64,000 bases of DNA, from assembly GCF_001315985.1 (NCBI RefSeq), contig NZ_BBBI01000009.1:1-64000 (forward strand), given 5' to 3'. Position 1 is the first letter of the stretch. Each line of letters opens with the position of its first letter. Origin of the DNA: Vulcanisaeta distributa JCM 11216 (GTDB lineage Archaea > Thermoproteota > Thermoprotei > Thermoproteales > Thermocladiaceae). The notes under the pieces are model-generated. The model was given only the letters and a program-made list of their open reading frames with translations. It was not told where the DNA came from and did not search any database. Below, in pieces: positions 1-8,775 of the stretch. Made by a program: the position numbers and the translations under genes.

Positions 1-5
1 CTCGT

Positions 6-80
6 AATGCATTGTCTGTGTCTCTCGACCGTGGCTTCCGCAGTCTTCATAATGCATTGGGTCATTAACCGTAATGCATT
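6..80. promoter_or_regulatory. Three AATGCATT palindromes upstream of an RHH gene
   Basis: The 8-bp palindrome AATGCATT occurs at 6-13, 51-58 and 73-80. Start-to-start spacings are 45 and 22 bp, close to four and two helical turns, so all three would lie on one face of the helix. The last copy ends about 20 bp before the TATA-like element of the ribbon-helix-helix gene at 126. RHH proteins often bind short palindromes in their own promoter, so these are candidate autoregulatory operators. That role is inference. Confidence 0.55.
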
Positions 81-98
81 GGTTCGTTGCTTCACGCC

Positions 99-105
99 TT
101 TTAAG
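99..105 (+). promoter_or_regulatory. TATA-like element
   Basis: TTTTAAG centred 24 nt before the ATG at 126. This spacing fits a leaderless archaeal transcript starting at or next to the start codon. Confidence 0.4.
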
Positions 106-125
106 TCTGTGCTGTTGATTGTTGG

Positions 126-461
126 ATGAGGTTTAGGTGCGTGAGCGTTAGGGAGGACGTGTATGAGGCTTTGAGGAGGCTATCCGAGGTCAGCAACGCA
201 ACAATGAGCGACCTAATACGCCAATTACTAACTACGTACATGGCAATGAACGAAATCAGGGAATTACTCAAGCAATGCCTGAGCCAATCAATCGCCAACG
301 CCAATCTAAACAATGAGGTTGCTAAAACCGAGTCCATCAAGGACTCCATTAGGGAACAACCTAGGGAGTTTATTGGTGAATCCCCCCCAGTGAGTTTTGA
401 GGATAATCCGTGGGTTCAGATCATTAGGTCTAAGTCGGCGGTGATTAACAATGAGGGTTGA
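126..461 (+). CDS. Ribbon-helix-helix (CopG/Arc-like) DNA-binding protein
   Basis: A 111-residue protein. The first 45 residues have the RHH pattern: a short beta strand (FRCVSVREDVYEALRRL), then a helix-turn-helix segment ending in SDLIRQLLTTYM. The rest is a polar tail with no recognised domain. A C7 tract near 372-378 encodes a Pro-Pro pair in that tail; a run of 4 would give a single Pro. It is probably a transcriptional regulator of the accessory block that starts here. The stop overlaps the start of the next gene (ATG at 451), suggesting one operon. The three AATGCATT sites upstream are its most likely target. Confidence 0.75.
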   Translation: MRFRCVSVREDVYEALRRLSEVSNATMSDLIRQLLTTYMAMNEIRELLKQCLSQSIANANLNNEVAKTESIKDSIREQPREFIGESPPVSFEDNPWVQIIRSKSAVINNEG

Positions 462-1036
462 GAAGGATATTGAGGAGCTAGCTATTGAGAGGTTGAGGTC
501 TAAGTTTCCTGGGAAGTCGAGCTCGTGGGTTAAGCATGCCTTGAAACGCTTCGAGAGTGGCTCCGTTAGGCAAATCAACGAGAATGCCTGGGTGGTGAGT
601 GGTGACCCGAGGTTGGTGATGAGTACCCAAGCTACATTGTTCGCTTCAGGGATGGGAAGTATTATTGCTCATGCTTCGAGACCAACTGGGGGGATAAGGC
701 GAAAGAGCGAGGTCTGCACCCACATAGCCGCAGTCATACTACATAGAGAATACTCAAGACTACTACAGCCAATATACGCCGCGGTCATAAACATGGAATG
801 CGACGGGGGACTACCACCTCGAGGTCATGGATAGGGAGGTCAAGGTGATTAAGCAAGTGAGGGCATTGAGCAACGACATAGTCAAACCGAGATATAAAGC
901 CACATACATAATAATGAGCAATGAACCAAAAACCGTCAAAGCAAGGTACGTATGCGGAGACGAAATAAACGAGCAAGAGGTAACCCTAAGCAAGGCGATG
1001 AAGTACGTGATTGAGTTACTGCTTCGAGATACTTAA
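451..1036 (+). CDS. SWIM zinc-finger protein (frame broken three times)
   Basis: Three reading frames join into one protein of about 195 residues. The first frame carries the N-terminus (MRVEKDIEELAIERL). A second frame contains YYCSCFETNW and a third continues with SEVCTHIAAVIL, which together give the SWIM signature C-x-C-xn-C-x-H. SWIM domains bind zinc and are common in archaeal and viral accessory proteins, where they are thought to bind DNA or proteins. The joins sit at G runs: GG near 615 (GGG restores the frame), G6 near 688 (G5 restores it) and G5 near 804 (G4 restores it). The C-terminal part runs from the region of MDREVKVIKQ to LLLRDT. The gene overlaps the RHH gene by 11 bp. It could be read as a pseudogene, but run-length error is simpler. 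Confidence 0.6.
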
Positions 1037-1093
1037 TGATTTGTTTTAATAAAACCTTTTAATCTTAAATTTACTAACTAAACCTCGAGTGCG

Positions 1094-1465
1094 ATGGGAG
1101 CGAGAAGAAATTTTAGAATTAGGAACATAATTAGGAACATAATGATTTACGTATCTCCACCCCCCCTGGCCACATTGCTTCTATTTTTAATGTTAGACGC
1201 ATTTTTTGCCTCTATTGTTGCATTTTTCTTCATTCCTCACTTAATAGTACTTGTTATCGTATTTTTATTTTTATTAATAGTAATAACAATAATAATTAGT
1301 ATTTTCTTTATACGTTTGTTGATTCTCATGCATAGGGCTATCCCGTCTCGTAGTGTGCTGTATTTATTTTCAATTATTTATTCTGCCTTTAGCGGTGTTT
1401 TAGCCGGTGGATGGGTCGTAACGAGTAAACCCCCTCGTAATTTCGGCATTGAGTATGGCGGCTAA
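1094..1465 (+). CDS. Small membrane protein, unknown function
   Basis: About 123 residues with a basic N-terminus (MGARRNFRIRN) followed by three long hydrophobic stretches, roughly residues 25-45, 48-75 and 90-110. I do not recognise the family. TATA-like TTTTAAT and TTAAATTT elements precede it at about 1055-1070. Near the end a C5 run (1440 region) changes frame relative to the next gene. If the true run were four, this protein would fuse in frame with the following membrane protein, so the two-gene reading is uncertain. It lies in the accessory block with other unrecognised membrane proteins. Confidence 0.45.
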   Translation: MGARRNFRIRNIIRNIMIYVSPPPLATLLLFLMLDAFFASIVAFFFIPHLIVLVIVFLFLLIVITIIISIFFIRLLILMHRAIPSRSVLYLFSIIYSAFSGVLAGGWVVTSKPPRNFGIEYGG

Positions 1466-2333
1466 GATCGGCGGTATCATAGGTAGCGTTGTTTTATTGG
1501 GTATTTCCATAGCATTCCCGTTGAGTTACGGTATTGAGGTTTGGGGGGGAGCGGTAATTTCGGACATTGGCGTGTTTCTAATGGCGATGGGCTTCGTGAT
1601 GTTGATTACCCCGGGTACTCCCTACGTAACTCCTGCCGGCGTCATTGTTGGCTCTGGAGGTGCCTTGATGGCTACTGGGCTTCGGGAGTACTTCAGGGTG
1701 ATCTTTACATCGCCTGATCCGCGTATTGAGGTTGTGGAGGATAAGCCAGTCCTCAACACATTCCCAGACTTCTGTGGTACGAACCGTCCTCCTCAGCAAA
1801 ATGCCATTGGTTATCTTAGGCTTCACGTTAGGAATGTTGGCCGTGGTGCGGCTAAGAATTGCGTGGCTCAGGTTAGGGTTTTGAGGAGGTTGTCTATTGA
1901 TGGCTCTGGCGAGTGTAGGGGTGGGCCTAGTGGTGAGTATAATGATTGGCTCGACCTCACCTGGACCGGCAATAAGGATAGGGTCGATATTAATCCCAAT
2001 GACGTGAGGATATTCAACCTGGTCGTGATGCCCCCCCTCGATGGTAATAATAGGCCATTCTTCGCCGGCAACCCAAGCATGGCGACGGCGTGCGGTGGCT
2101 CACCACCCTACGCATGGTTCGCTAGGCCGGATGTTACGAATGTTGTTTTCGTCATGCAGGATAATAAGCCGATTATACTAAATGGATGCTTGAATAGACC
2201 TCAGGACTGCCTAACGAGGTGTGTCTACGAAATCGAGGTCCAGGTGACCTGCGAGAATGGTAGGGCCGAGCCGGTGAGGCTAAGGCTCACAATAGGCGAT
2301 GAGTGGGGTAGCACGAGGATTGAGAGGGTTTGA
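1455..2333 (+). CDS. Membrane-anchored protein with extracytoplasmic beta-type domain
   Basis: About 292 residues from the ATG at 1455. Two or three hydrophobic segments lie in the first 80 residues. They are followed by about 210 residues without membrane segments that contain the pattern LRLHVRNVGRGAAKNCVAQV, typical of CARDB-like immunoglobulin-fold domains, and several cysteines that could form disulfides (SGECRGG, TACGG, NGCLNRPQDC, VTCENG). The protein is probably anchored in the membrane with its C-terminal domain outside. I cannot name a family. C7 and G7 tracts inside it keep the frame but may add residues (VWGGAVI). No partner is evident beyond the adjacent membrane protein. Confidence 0.5.
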   Translation: MAAKIGGIIGSVVLLGISIAFPLSYGIEVWGGAVISDIGVFLMAMGFVMLITPGTPYVTPAGVIVGSGGALMATGLREYFRVIFTSPDPRIEVVEDKPVLNTFPDFCGTNRPPQQNAIGYLRLHVRNVGRGAAKNCVAQVRVLRRLSIDGSGECRGGPSGEYNDWLDLTWTGNKDRVDINPNDVRIFNLVVMPPLDGNNRPFFAGNPSMATACGGSPPYAWFARPDVTNVVFVMQDNKPIILNGCLNRPQDCLTRCVYEIEVQVTCENGRAEPVRLRLTIGDEWGSTRIERV

Positions 2334-2356
2334 CCGAGGTAGTTAGTGGGCTGGTG

Positions 2357-3793
2357 CTATGATGGTAGCTCTATGAGTGTGCCTAGTTCCCTCCTTAATC
2401 CTTCATTGTCTGTCCTGTTTATTAATTCCGGTATTGTCATCATGCAGTTGTCCCCCCCGCAGTTGATGAAGGTGTTTAGCAGATACATTATGAATTGTTG
2501 TAACCTTACCGGGCCTAGCTCAAGGCTACCACCGCTAAAGCCTATGAAAACGTTCATGAGTAAGTCGCACCTGATGTACTCGCAGCTCTTACCCATCCTC
2601 CATACTGGTTCACAGTCATTATCTAATGCAAATACCTTGGCGCACCTCAATGCGCCGACGGGCCTATCCCCGGAGAATAGGCATAAAACCTACGGCCATT
2701 AACCTCGATGACCTCGAATAATGTGAGGTCCGCGAATGTCTCGACGTCCCTGGTGACTAATTGATTGCTGAGGTTGAATGGGTCCTGCGGGCTTGGCGCC
2801 TGTACCTGCCTTGTTATGTCAGCCCATGGGTGGTAGCCGTTGTGGAGTTCCTGAAGGTCTCGCCCCCCCCTATAAATGATTACCCTGCATTTGCCTCCTT
2901 AGGCACATCAGCCAATTTAGGCCTTGCAACCCTTAAACCAAACCTCAATACACGTCCAAAGACTCTATCATTCCTAAATACCAGTCGGGATATGGTTAGT
3001 GTGTAGAGTCTAGGTGCCCTAATGTAGTTGTTGAACATGAAGGTGACGGCGGTGACGAGGCCAGCCACCAACGCACCAAAGGCAGCCGAGGGAGTAGGTC
3101 GGCAACGTAGAAGGTAACGCCAACACCAAGAAACACAATACTAACAATGAGCATACGAAAGAACCTATTGGGTATCAAGGCCCACGTGAAGAGGGGGGGT
3201 ATGAGGATGAATGTGAAGATTGATGCGAGAATGTATGCGGCATCGCCTAATTCAAAGGCAAGAATGACGAGAGTTACTGCCAAAATTGTCAGCAGTATTA
3301 AGGCTAGTATGATTCGCAGTCGCCAATTACGCGGTGCATCCCAAAGTACTCGTGCTTGACAATAAATGATTAATATCAGTAGTATTGCAGGAATGATTGC
3401 CGAGATTATTCTTGTTAATAGTGTGGCTAGCAAACCATTAATCTCAGCCATATATAGCCCAAGGTATGTTAGGTTGCAAGACAGCATGAAGTTTACGAGG
3501 GTTAGTATCACGAGACCTATCCATGGTGACCTATGATTACCAATGCTTATTCCGTAGAGTAGGTAGTTTGCGTAGTACTTCTTCAGTTCATAAGTATTGA
3601 GTACTTTCCACCTCCAGTAATAATAATAGCCTATGAATAGGATGAGCCACCAGGCTATGTTCACGTAGAGTAGGGCTGAGATGAGTGGAGTGGTTGAGCT
3701 GTGGGTGCTGGTTATCGTCACAGTCACTGTGCAGTTGTTGGTTGAATTAACGCAAATACACGTCAAACACATTACCAAAACCACAACCACCAT
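2357..3793 (-). CDS. Large multispanning membrane protein with soluble C-terminal domain (frame broken)
   Basis: Four frames join into one protein of about 475 residues. The N-terminus (from ATG at 3793) has a signal-like hydrophobic start and six to eight membrane segments ending near VTFYVADLLP. The frame then continues as AGLVTAVTFMFNNYIRAPRL, next as IIYRGGRDLQELHNGYHPW, and finally as RCAKVFALDNDCEPVW to the stop at 2357. Each join is explained by C3 or G3 where four would restore the frame (near 3088, 2884 and 2663), plus a G8 tract near 2864 that keeps the frame. The soluble part has paired cysteines. I do not recognise it. An open frame on the opposite strand (2346-2702) is an artefact of this gene. 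Confidence 0.5.
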
Positions 3794-3803
3794 GGATTTA
3801 AGG

Positions 3804-4473
3804 CTATTGTTTACGGCTTAATTGGAGTGCTAGGTAAGTCATAAACGCAATTAGCGGTGGATCAATTACTAAGCCGTCAAATGGACCTAGGGCTCCAATC
3901 ACTGGTTCCAACTCCTTAACCGTAGCAATAATCATTGAATCAACCGAGTCGATTATGTAGTCTATGATTAGGGCGTTGGCGTAGGTGACTAAGGCAAAAA
4001 CCATAGGTTTTAGCTCTCGCCTTGAGTAATACACATACCGCCGTTACCGCGATTACATCAATCATTAATGCCACGAATACCACGAGCGAGCTAAACTCGT
4101 AGATTGCTAAGCCACTTAATTCATGAATAATCAGTGAGTAGGCGAATGAGGCTGCTGAGGCAATGATTACGGAGACGATGGCCGTCAAGCCCAGGGCTTT
4201 ACCCAATGCGTTTAATGAGTTGAGGTTTGCTAGGGTAAGTATTGCTAGGACAACGGCATCAATGATTAGTGGTATTAGGCTAATCCCGATGTGGCCAACG
4301 TGAATGGCGAGTGGTGAGTATGGGCCTAGGCAGTGCAGGAACCAGGAATCACCAAGCAAGTAAAGCTGAAACCAAACAATGAGTAGGTAGAGGGTTGCGA
4401 ATAATAACGCGTCAATAACGCCGGCCAGCATTGGCTTGGCACCACCCATCCATTTAACACCACCCCCCCACAC
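3804..4473 (-). CDS. Multispanning membrane protein, unknown function (frame broken)
   Basis: Two overlapping frames (start near 4473 and stop at 3804) join near 4030-4040 into a protein of about 220 residues with five or six hydrophobic segments, such as LLFATLYLLIVWFQLYLLG and ALMIDVIAVTAV. The C-terminal segment carries acidic residues next to hydrophobic ones (DYIIDSVDSMIIATVKELEP). A C7 run near 4463-4469 lies in the N-terminal codons, so the true start is uncertain. It lies 10 bp downstream of the start of the large membrane protein on the same strand, so the two may be co-transcribed. No family recognised. Confidence 0.4.
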
Positions 4474-4618
4474 CTACTTTTATGCATGGCGACCACCCAA
4501 TACCAAGCACCTCAGTGCTTCGAGGAGACCTAAGTGGTGAGCTAGCCAATGACTAAAGAGCGATTGATGAAGCCATGAAGCCAATCAACGAATTCCTAAA
4601 CCAAGCAGAGAAGCACAG

Positions 4619-4687
4619 AGGCGGGCATCCTTCCAGGCTAGACTACCGGCCCAAGGGAAAGCCGAGAACCAAGAAATTTAAGCTTTT
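4619..4687. repeat. 69-bp direct repeat, copy 1: tRNA-Ala promoter plus 5' half
   Basis: This stretch is identical to 18649-18717. In copy 2 the block holds nucleotides 1 to about 34 of tRNA-Ala (minus strand) plus 35 bp of upstream DNA with its TATA box. Here the 3' half of the tRNA is missing and is replaced by unrelated sequence. It marks the boundary between the accessory block (1-4.6 kb) and KptA. An integration att site or an illegitimate duplication are the two likely origins. On the plus strand a 43-codon frame (4575-4706) reads through the repeat, as att-spanning integrase fragments do, but I see no integrase motif in it. Confidence 0.85.
4674..4681 (-). promoter_or_regulatory. Duplicated tRNA promoter (TATA)
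   Basis: CTTAAATTT on the minus strand lies 25 bp before the copied tRNA 5' end, exactly as in the intact gene. If active it would produce an RNA starting with a tRNA-Ala 5' half and running into unrelated sequence towards 4500. Confidence 0.35.
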
Positions 4688-5349
4688 AGTTTCGTGGTTT
4701 CGTTAGTGACTCTATGCATTGTGGTGGTACGTAGTCCACGAGCCTTATCCTATCTGTCGCAGTCAATACTTGGTAACCATCCTTTCTTAGGCAGTCTGCG
4801 TTTATCCTCAGTATTACCACATCGTCACCATGCCTAATGGCTACCTCATACGCATCCCTTGGGTCTAGTACTAGGTGCACGTACTTCCTATTCATAGGCT
4901 TTATCCCCCCCTCGCGCATTATTCGTACCAGCGCCTCCTTCGTGGTTCCGTGATATAGGGTCTTCACTTCATTATCAATCTCATACTTTATATTGACATT
5001 GAGTGACTTGCTATGGCCATACCTAGCCCTAATCATGCCATCCCTAACCTCAAATCTACCCTTTGGGTCGAGCAGCGCCACCGCTATTACATGCCCCCTT
5101 AGTTAGCCATGAGAGTGCCTTTGGATCCCATCTACTCCTCAATGCATTTACTAACTCGTCAATGCCCACCCAACCTTCCCTATCCATTGATAGGTTTACC
5201 GCGCCTGGGTTATGCCTAAGTAGGTAAGTCATTAAATGACTCAACCTGCTCCTTAATTTACCATTTAGTAACAACCTAGTTTGTACTCCGCAGTGCGCAG
5301 TCTCTTCGGTGTATGAACCGCAGATCACGCATTTGTATATACTCCTCAT
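4686..5349 (-). CDS. kptA: RNA 2'-phosphotransferase (Tpt1/KptA family), frame broken
   Basis: KptA moves a 2'-phosphate from RNA to NAD+. In archaea its physiological role is unclear. Two frames join into about 215 residues. The N-terminal part has the archaeal zinc-binding pair CVICGSYTEETAHCG, then the diagnostic LMTYLLRHNP with the catalytic Arg-His. The C-terminal part has YHGTTKEALVRIM and KYVHLVLDP, which bind NAD and the phosphate. A C5 run near 5094-5098 breaks the frame, and a run of four restores WLTKGHVIAVALLDPKGRF. A C7 near 4905-4911 inserts a glycine in REGGIKP. The stop codon lies at the edge of the 69-bp repeat, so the last residues may have been replaced when the repeat arose. 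Confidence 0.85.
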
Positions 5350-5805
5350 TAGCCGTTTAATTAATGGATCAACATTACTTTAGTCTTTTCTTTATCTTGT
5401 GTGGTTAATTGAAATAATTGATCATGTTCAATTCAAGCGTGAGCGCGGGAGCCGATTTACTTAGGATGATTGAGGATATGCAGAGACTATTCACGAAGCT
5501 TTATGACCTAGCCATGACAATACAGGGCGGCGTATTTATAATACATAGCAATGCCTAATGAACCAGGTACCCTAGGCAGGGTTTTAACCACGATAGAGGC
5601 AGCCACAGGGCCTAACCTGCTGTTAGCCTATGCTTATGAATGATGATGACTTAGTGAAGTAATAAGCTACGCCTTACTTGCTTACTAAGCGGAGGGTGAT
5701 GATGAGGTTGGTAAGAAGCTTGTTGAGGCTTCGAAATCCACTGGTGCAATAATACTTGGTGCATATAAGATTGAGAATAAGATGCTGTGATTAATGACTT
5801 TAAAT
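5350..5805. other. Gene-poor stretch with one possible small ORF
   Basis: Only a 44-codon frame (5424-5558, MFNSSVSAGADLLRMIEDM) has a protein-like composition. It lacks a clear promoter and I do not recognise it. Further fragments such as STGAIILGAYKIENKML near 5740-5790 suggest a decayed gene. Two RTGATGA-like motifs near 5640 and 5700 lack matching CTGA boxes, so no box C/D RNA is called. Confidence 0.3.
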
Positions 5806-6532
5806 TTATGAATACCTAATACCGCCTGGGTCCAGCTTATTTAGGAATTGCAGCTCATCCTGCGTTACAGGTTCAAGAACGCTTAATGTCTCCCTAACCC
5901 TTGGTTTAAAGGCCATGTTATTAATCACTTCATCAACGCTTATACCAGGGAATAAACCGGTCAGTACTAATTCGCCTAATTCATGGTCAAACTCGAACAT
6001 GGCCTTTGGCGTGCATATGGTTAAGCGTGGACCCTGCTTCGTGGGGCCAGGAGCCGTGATGAAGTCAACCCTCTCAACAAGCGTCCTCCTTGAGTGTTCC
6101 CTAAGCCACATCACTATCCTACGGGCCCTCCTGTATAGGTAAGCCGCGGCTGCACCGCCTGGTAGCCGAACCCTGGGCTTTTCATAACTACCGATTACGG
6201 ATAAGTTCATGTTACCACGGCGATCAACCTGGGCCGCCGAGAAGAACATTACGTCTAGCTGCCCTCGCCTGGCGAGATCAAACGCGTCTAGGCTTATTAC
6301 GAAGCCCCCCCTACCATTAATTAGCGAGTATGGGTCCCCCCCGACGACGGTGTTATTACGAAATCCCTGGGTTCATAAATCTCGGCCACATTTATAAACC
6401 AAGTATTTATACCCCAATGCCTAGCCAATGCTACTGCCAATACCGCCGGGACTGAGCCAAGCCCGTATAGGCAATGTCACCATCCCTTAACTGCCTCGCC
6501 ATGCACTTAATGACGTTATCCATGTCAGCCAT
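5806..6532 (-). CDS. CoA-transferase family I, beta subunit (frame broken)
   Basis: Beta subunit of a two-protein CoA-transferase (glutaconate or 3-oxoacid type), which transfers CoA between acyl-CoA and a free acid. The start at 6532 overlaps the stop of the alpha subunit gene. The N-terminus is MADMDNVIKCMARQL, followed in shifted frames by INTWFINVAEIYEPRD and then GGDPYSLINGRGGF. The last frame (from 6249) holds DVMFFSAAQVDRRGNMN, PGGAAAAYLYRRARR and a C-terminus typical of the family. The breaks sit at a GG near 6455 (GGG restores it) and at the C runs near 6305 and 6337. The substrate cannot be told from sequence. Total about 240 residues, the usual subunit length. Confidence 0.75.
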
Positions 6533-7343
6533 GGGCAAACACCTCAAGCACCTTCTCAACACTAAGCCCAGCCTTAACGCTGTCGAAATACTTCTTGATA
6601 ATTTCGTAATCAGCCTTATAATAACCGTACATAGACGTCGGCCACGCACCCCCTTGGCGAGTGCACAACCGCGGTTATCATGAAGCCAGGTATTGTTAAT
6701 CGATCAGGATGCTCCCTAAAGTAATCCTCACTGACTATCTCCTCCGCCGTAACTATAGCCTTCCTGGCGGCTTGGATCTTAAGTAAATCCTCGTATTTAG
6801 GACCGTAAATCTCAACATCACCCCCCCTCTCATCAGCCTTGTGGACATGTACTAGGGCCACGTCAGGCCTTATCGCCCTAACCACGACTAACTCCTGGTC
6901 ATTAAATGGATCCCTAATCACCTTCCAAATACCCCTCTTGACGTTCAACGGGACTAAATCACTGTCCAACGCTATTGCTGATGGCATGAAGGGAAGTCCA
7001 TAAGCCCCGCACGGAGTCCAGCCATTACACCCTCACAAACATCCTCTATGAACTCCACCTCGCCGCCCTCCACCATTCTCCTAAAGCCTGGCGCGATGCC
7101 GAAGTGCTCGAAAGTGACCATGGCAGCCCTAATCCTCTTAACCCTACCCGATATCGTTAATAAATCGAAGGCAAGCCCAGGCTCCCTATCCACCAGCGCC
7201 AAGTCCCTCTTGTTTGACTTGACTATGGCTATGGCCATAGACATGGGATTACGGTGAAAGGACATGCCTCCAATCGCTATTTCATCGCCATCATTTATCA
7301 AATCTAAGGCCTCGTTAATGCTCATTAACTTGTTTTTAGCCAT
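6525..7343 (-). CDS. CoA-transferase family I, alpha subunit (frame broken)
   Basis: Alpha subunit partner of the preceding gene, about 275 residues. From ATG at 7343 it reads MAKNKLMSINEALDLINDGDEIAIGG, the CoA-binding N-terminus of the family. The middle part carries FMPSAIALDSDLV and VALVHVHKADERGGDVEIYGP. The C-terminus in a third frame gives HSPRGAWPTSMYGYY, a well-known segment of these subunits. Breaks lie at a G4 near 7008 where five restores the frame and at a C5 near 6650 where four restores it. A C7 near 6821-6827 adds a glycine. The stop overlaps the beta-subunit start, implying translational coupling of the two subunits. Confidence 0.75.
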
Positions 7344-7386
7344 TCGCAATCACAGTACTAAATTAATTAAGTGGAGGTATTAAGTT

Positions 7387-7665
7387 TTACGATATGAATG
7401 CCTTAGGCGCAATTAGCACCTCATCACCATCACTTAGATTAGTGAGCAAGCCCTTTAGCCAGTATATATCCCTACCATTCACAATCACTACGTAATTCTC
7501 ATTAAGCTCATTACCCCTAAGCAGTATTTTTGGTATTTCCGGGTTTAATTCACCAAGCCTTATTATTAAATCCTTAACCGTGGATTCATCCGGTACCTGC
7601 ACAGTTATGTTTATAGCGTTGGCAAGCTCATGCAAATTAGCCGATAGTATTACCCTCACCCTCAT
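7387..7665 (-). CDS. MoaD/ThiS-like small sulfur-carrier-type protein
   Basis: About 92 residues from the ATG at 7665 (a longer start at 7680 is possible). It has the ubiquitin-like pattern of MoaD proteins: MRVRVILSANLHELAN at the start, DESTVKDLIIRLGELNPEI in the middle, and NYVVIVNGRDIYWLKGLLTNLSDGDEVLIAP near the end. It does not end in the Gly-Gly needed for sulfur transfer (the end is KAFIS). It may therefore not be an active carrier, or may serve another role. The gene follows the small unknown gene at 7673 with 5 bp between stop and start. Confidence 0.6.
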   Translation of the reverse strand: MRVRVILSANLHELANAINITVQVPDESTVKDLIIRLGELNPEIPKILLRGNELNENYVVIVNGRDIYWLKGLLTNLSDGDEVLIAPKAFIS

Positions 7666-7670
7666 AATTA

Positions 7671-7910
7671 TCAGATACAAACAGAGTCAACAAATGCCCT
7701 TGCCAATTCCCTAGCGCGATCTATCGAATTCGTCTCCTCAACACATGCGTTCTCCTCATCCTTCATGTAAACAATGTATTTACCACTAACCTCGTAAATC
7801 ATGCTTCTACCAAAGCAGTTCTCCTCAAGCAACGTCTGATAAGCCTCAATAGGTTCTTTATCAGATAAACCATCAATAATACTCCTCACCTTATCATTAT
7901 TACACTCCAT
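7671..7910 (-). CDS. Small unknown protein (79 residues)
   Basis: Acidic protein starting MECNNDKVRSIIDGLSDKEP with three internal cysteines (ENCFG, NACVEE and the C-terminal SVCI). No family recognised. It lies directly upstream of the MoaD-like gene on the same strand, so the two probably form an operon whose promoter is the AT-rich stretch 7911-7960, shared divergently with the Nudix gene. Confidence 0.45.
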   Translation of the reverse strand: MECNNDKVRSIIDGLSDKEPIEAYQTLLEENCFGRSMIYEVSGKYIVYMKDEENACVEETNSIDRARELARAFVDSVCI

Positions 7911-7971
7911 TAAGCACGTAGGAATTATAGTCCTTAATAAATATAACGTTAATACTTAATTAAGCTAGCAC

Positions 7972-8472
7972 ATGCTAAGTTACCGGATGGGAAGAGAATA
8001 CCCGAGATACCCCTTGGTGGGTGTTGGCGCCGTAGTTATTATGGATGGTAAGATCCTCCTAATAAGGAGGGGTGCGGAGCCCAATAGGGGGGGTAAGTGG
8101 TCGGTACCAGGCGGCATGGTTGAACCAGGCGAAGACCCGGACCGCGCCGTACTTAGGGAGTTGCAGGAGGAGACGGGCATTATTGGTAGGTCAATGGGGC
8201 TCTTTGGCGTTTACCAATACATAGAACGAGATAAGGAGGGCAGGGTTAAGTACCACTTCTTACTGCTTGATTATTTAGTGGAACCCATTGGCGGTGAACC
8301 TAGGGCATCTAGTGATGCCACGGAATTAAAATTTATTGATTTAAGGGAAGCATTAAACCTCGACTTAACAGACACCGCTAGGCAATTGATAATGGATCTA
8401 GTGGATTCGGGACTCAGACCGTGTGGCGGCGGCTTAATTAAGTACGTTAATAAAGTATCTCAAAATCGCTAA
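7972..8472 (+). CDS. Nudix hydrolase
   Basis: A 166-residue hydrolase of nucleoside diphosphate derivatives. The Nudix box is complete: GGMVEPGEDPDRAVLREL followed by QEETGI, with the Glu residues that bind magnesium. The segment NRGGKWSVPGG before it contains a G7 tract (8087-8093); most relatives have a single glycine there. Start at 7972 or at the in-frame ATG 7987. The 3' end overlaps the convergent acylphosphatase gene by about 25 bp. The substrate cannot be assigned. ADP-ribose or an oxidised nucleotide would be usual. Confidence 0.85.
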   Translation: MLSYRMGREYPRYPLVGVGAVVIMDGKILLIRRGAEPNRGGKWSVPGGMVEPGEDPDRAVLRELQEETGIIGRSMGLFGVYQYIERDKEGRVKYHFLLLDYLVEPIGGEPRASSDATELKFIDLREALNLDLTDTARQLIMDLVDSGLRPCGGGLIKYVNKVSQNR

Positions 8473-8727
8473 ACTCATTCCTGGGCTCCTCATACTCCAC
8501 CTCAACATCCTCAACCACGGCCCCCCCGGTGGCCCCCCCTGCTTGGTAATACTTATCAACTGCTCGATGGCGTCGTCCGGGCCCTCTGCCACTATCTCCA
8601 CAGTGAAGCCGTCGGGTAGGTTTCTGACAAAGCCCTTAATGCCCAGCCTCTTGGCATTCCTCCTCACAAATGCCCTGAAGCCAACTCCCTGGACTAGGCC
8701 TTTAACAAGTATGTGGACTCTCTTCAT
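8447..8727 (-). CDS. Acylphosphatase (3' end frame broken)
   Basis: A small enzyme of about 93 residues that hydrolyses acyl phosphates. The signature VKGLVQGVGFRAFVRRNAKR carries the catalytic arginine and GFVRNLPDGFTVEIVAEG carries the family core with the catalytic asparagine. The C-terminus is broken at two C7 tracts (near 8520 and 8533). Runs of four and five restore GPPGAVVEDVEVEYEEPRNE and a stop at 8447-8449, the normal length. This is one of the clearest cases where 4 and 5 have both become 7. Confidence 0.85.
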
Positions 8728-8775
8728 CTTATGGTCCGAATAACGCTTTAAATGGGTCTTTAAAGGGTATCTAAC

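Noticed and set aside
2346-2702. Plus-strand open frame of 118 codons
   Set aside because: The minus strand carries a better protein-like frame that joins three neighbours into one membrane protein. The plus-strand frame has low-complexity, unconserved sequence.
5630-5710. Box C/D small RNA
   Set aside because: Two RTGATGA-like boxes but no CTGA boxes at suitable distance.
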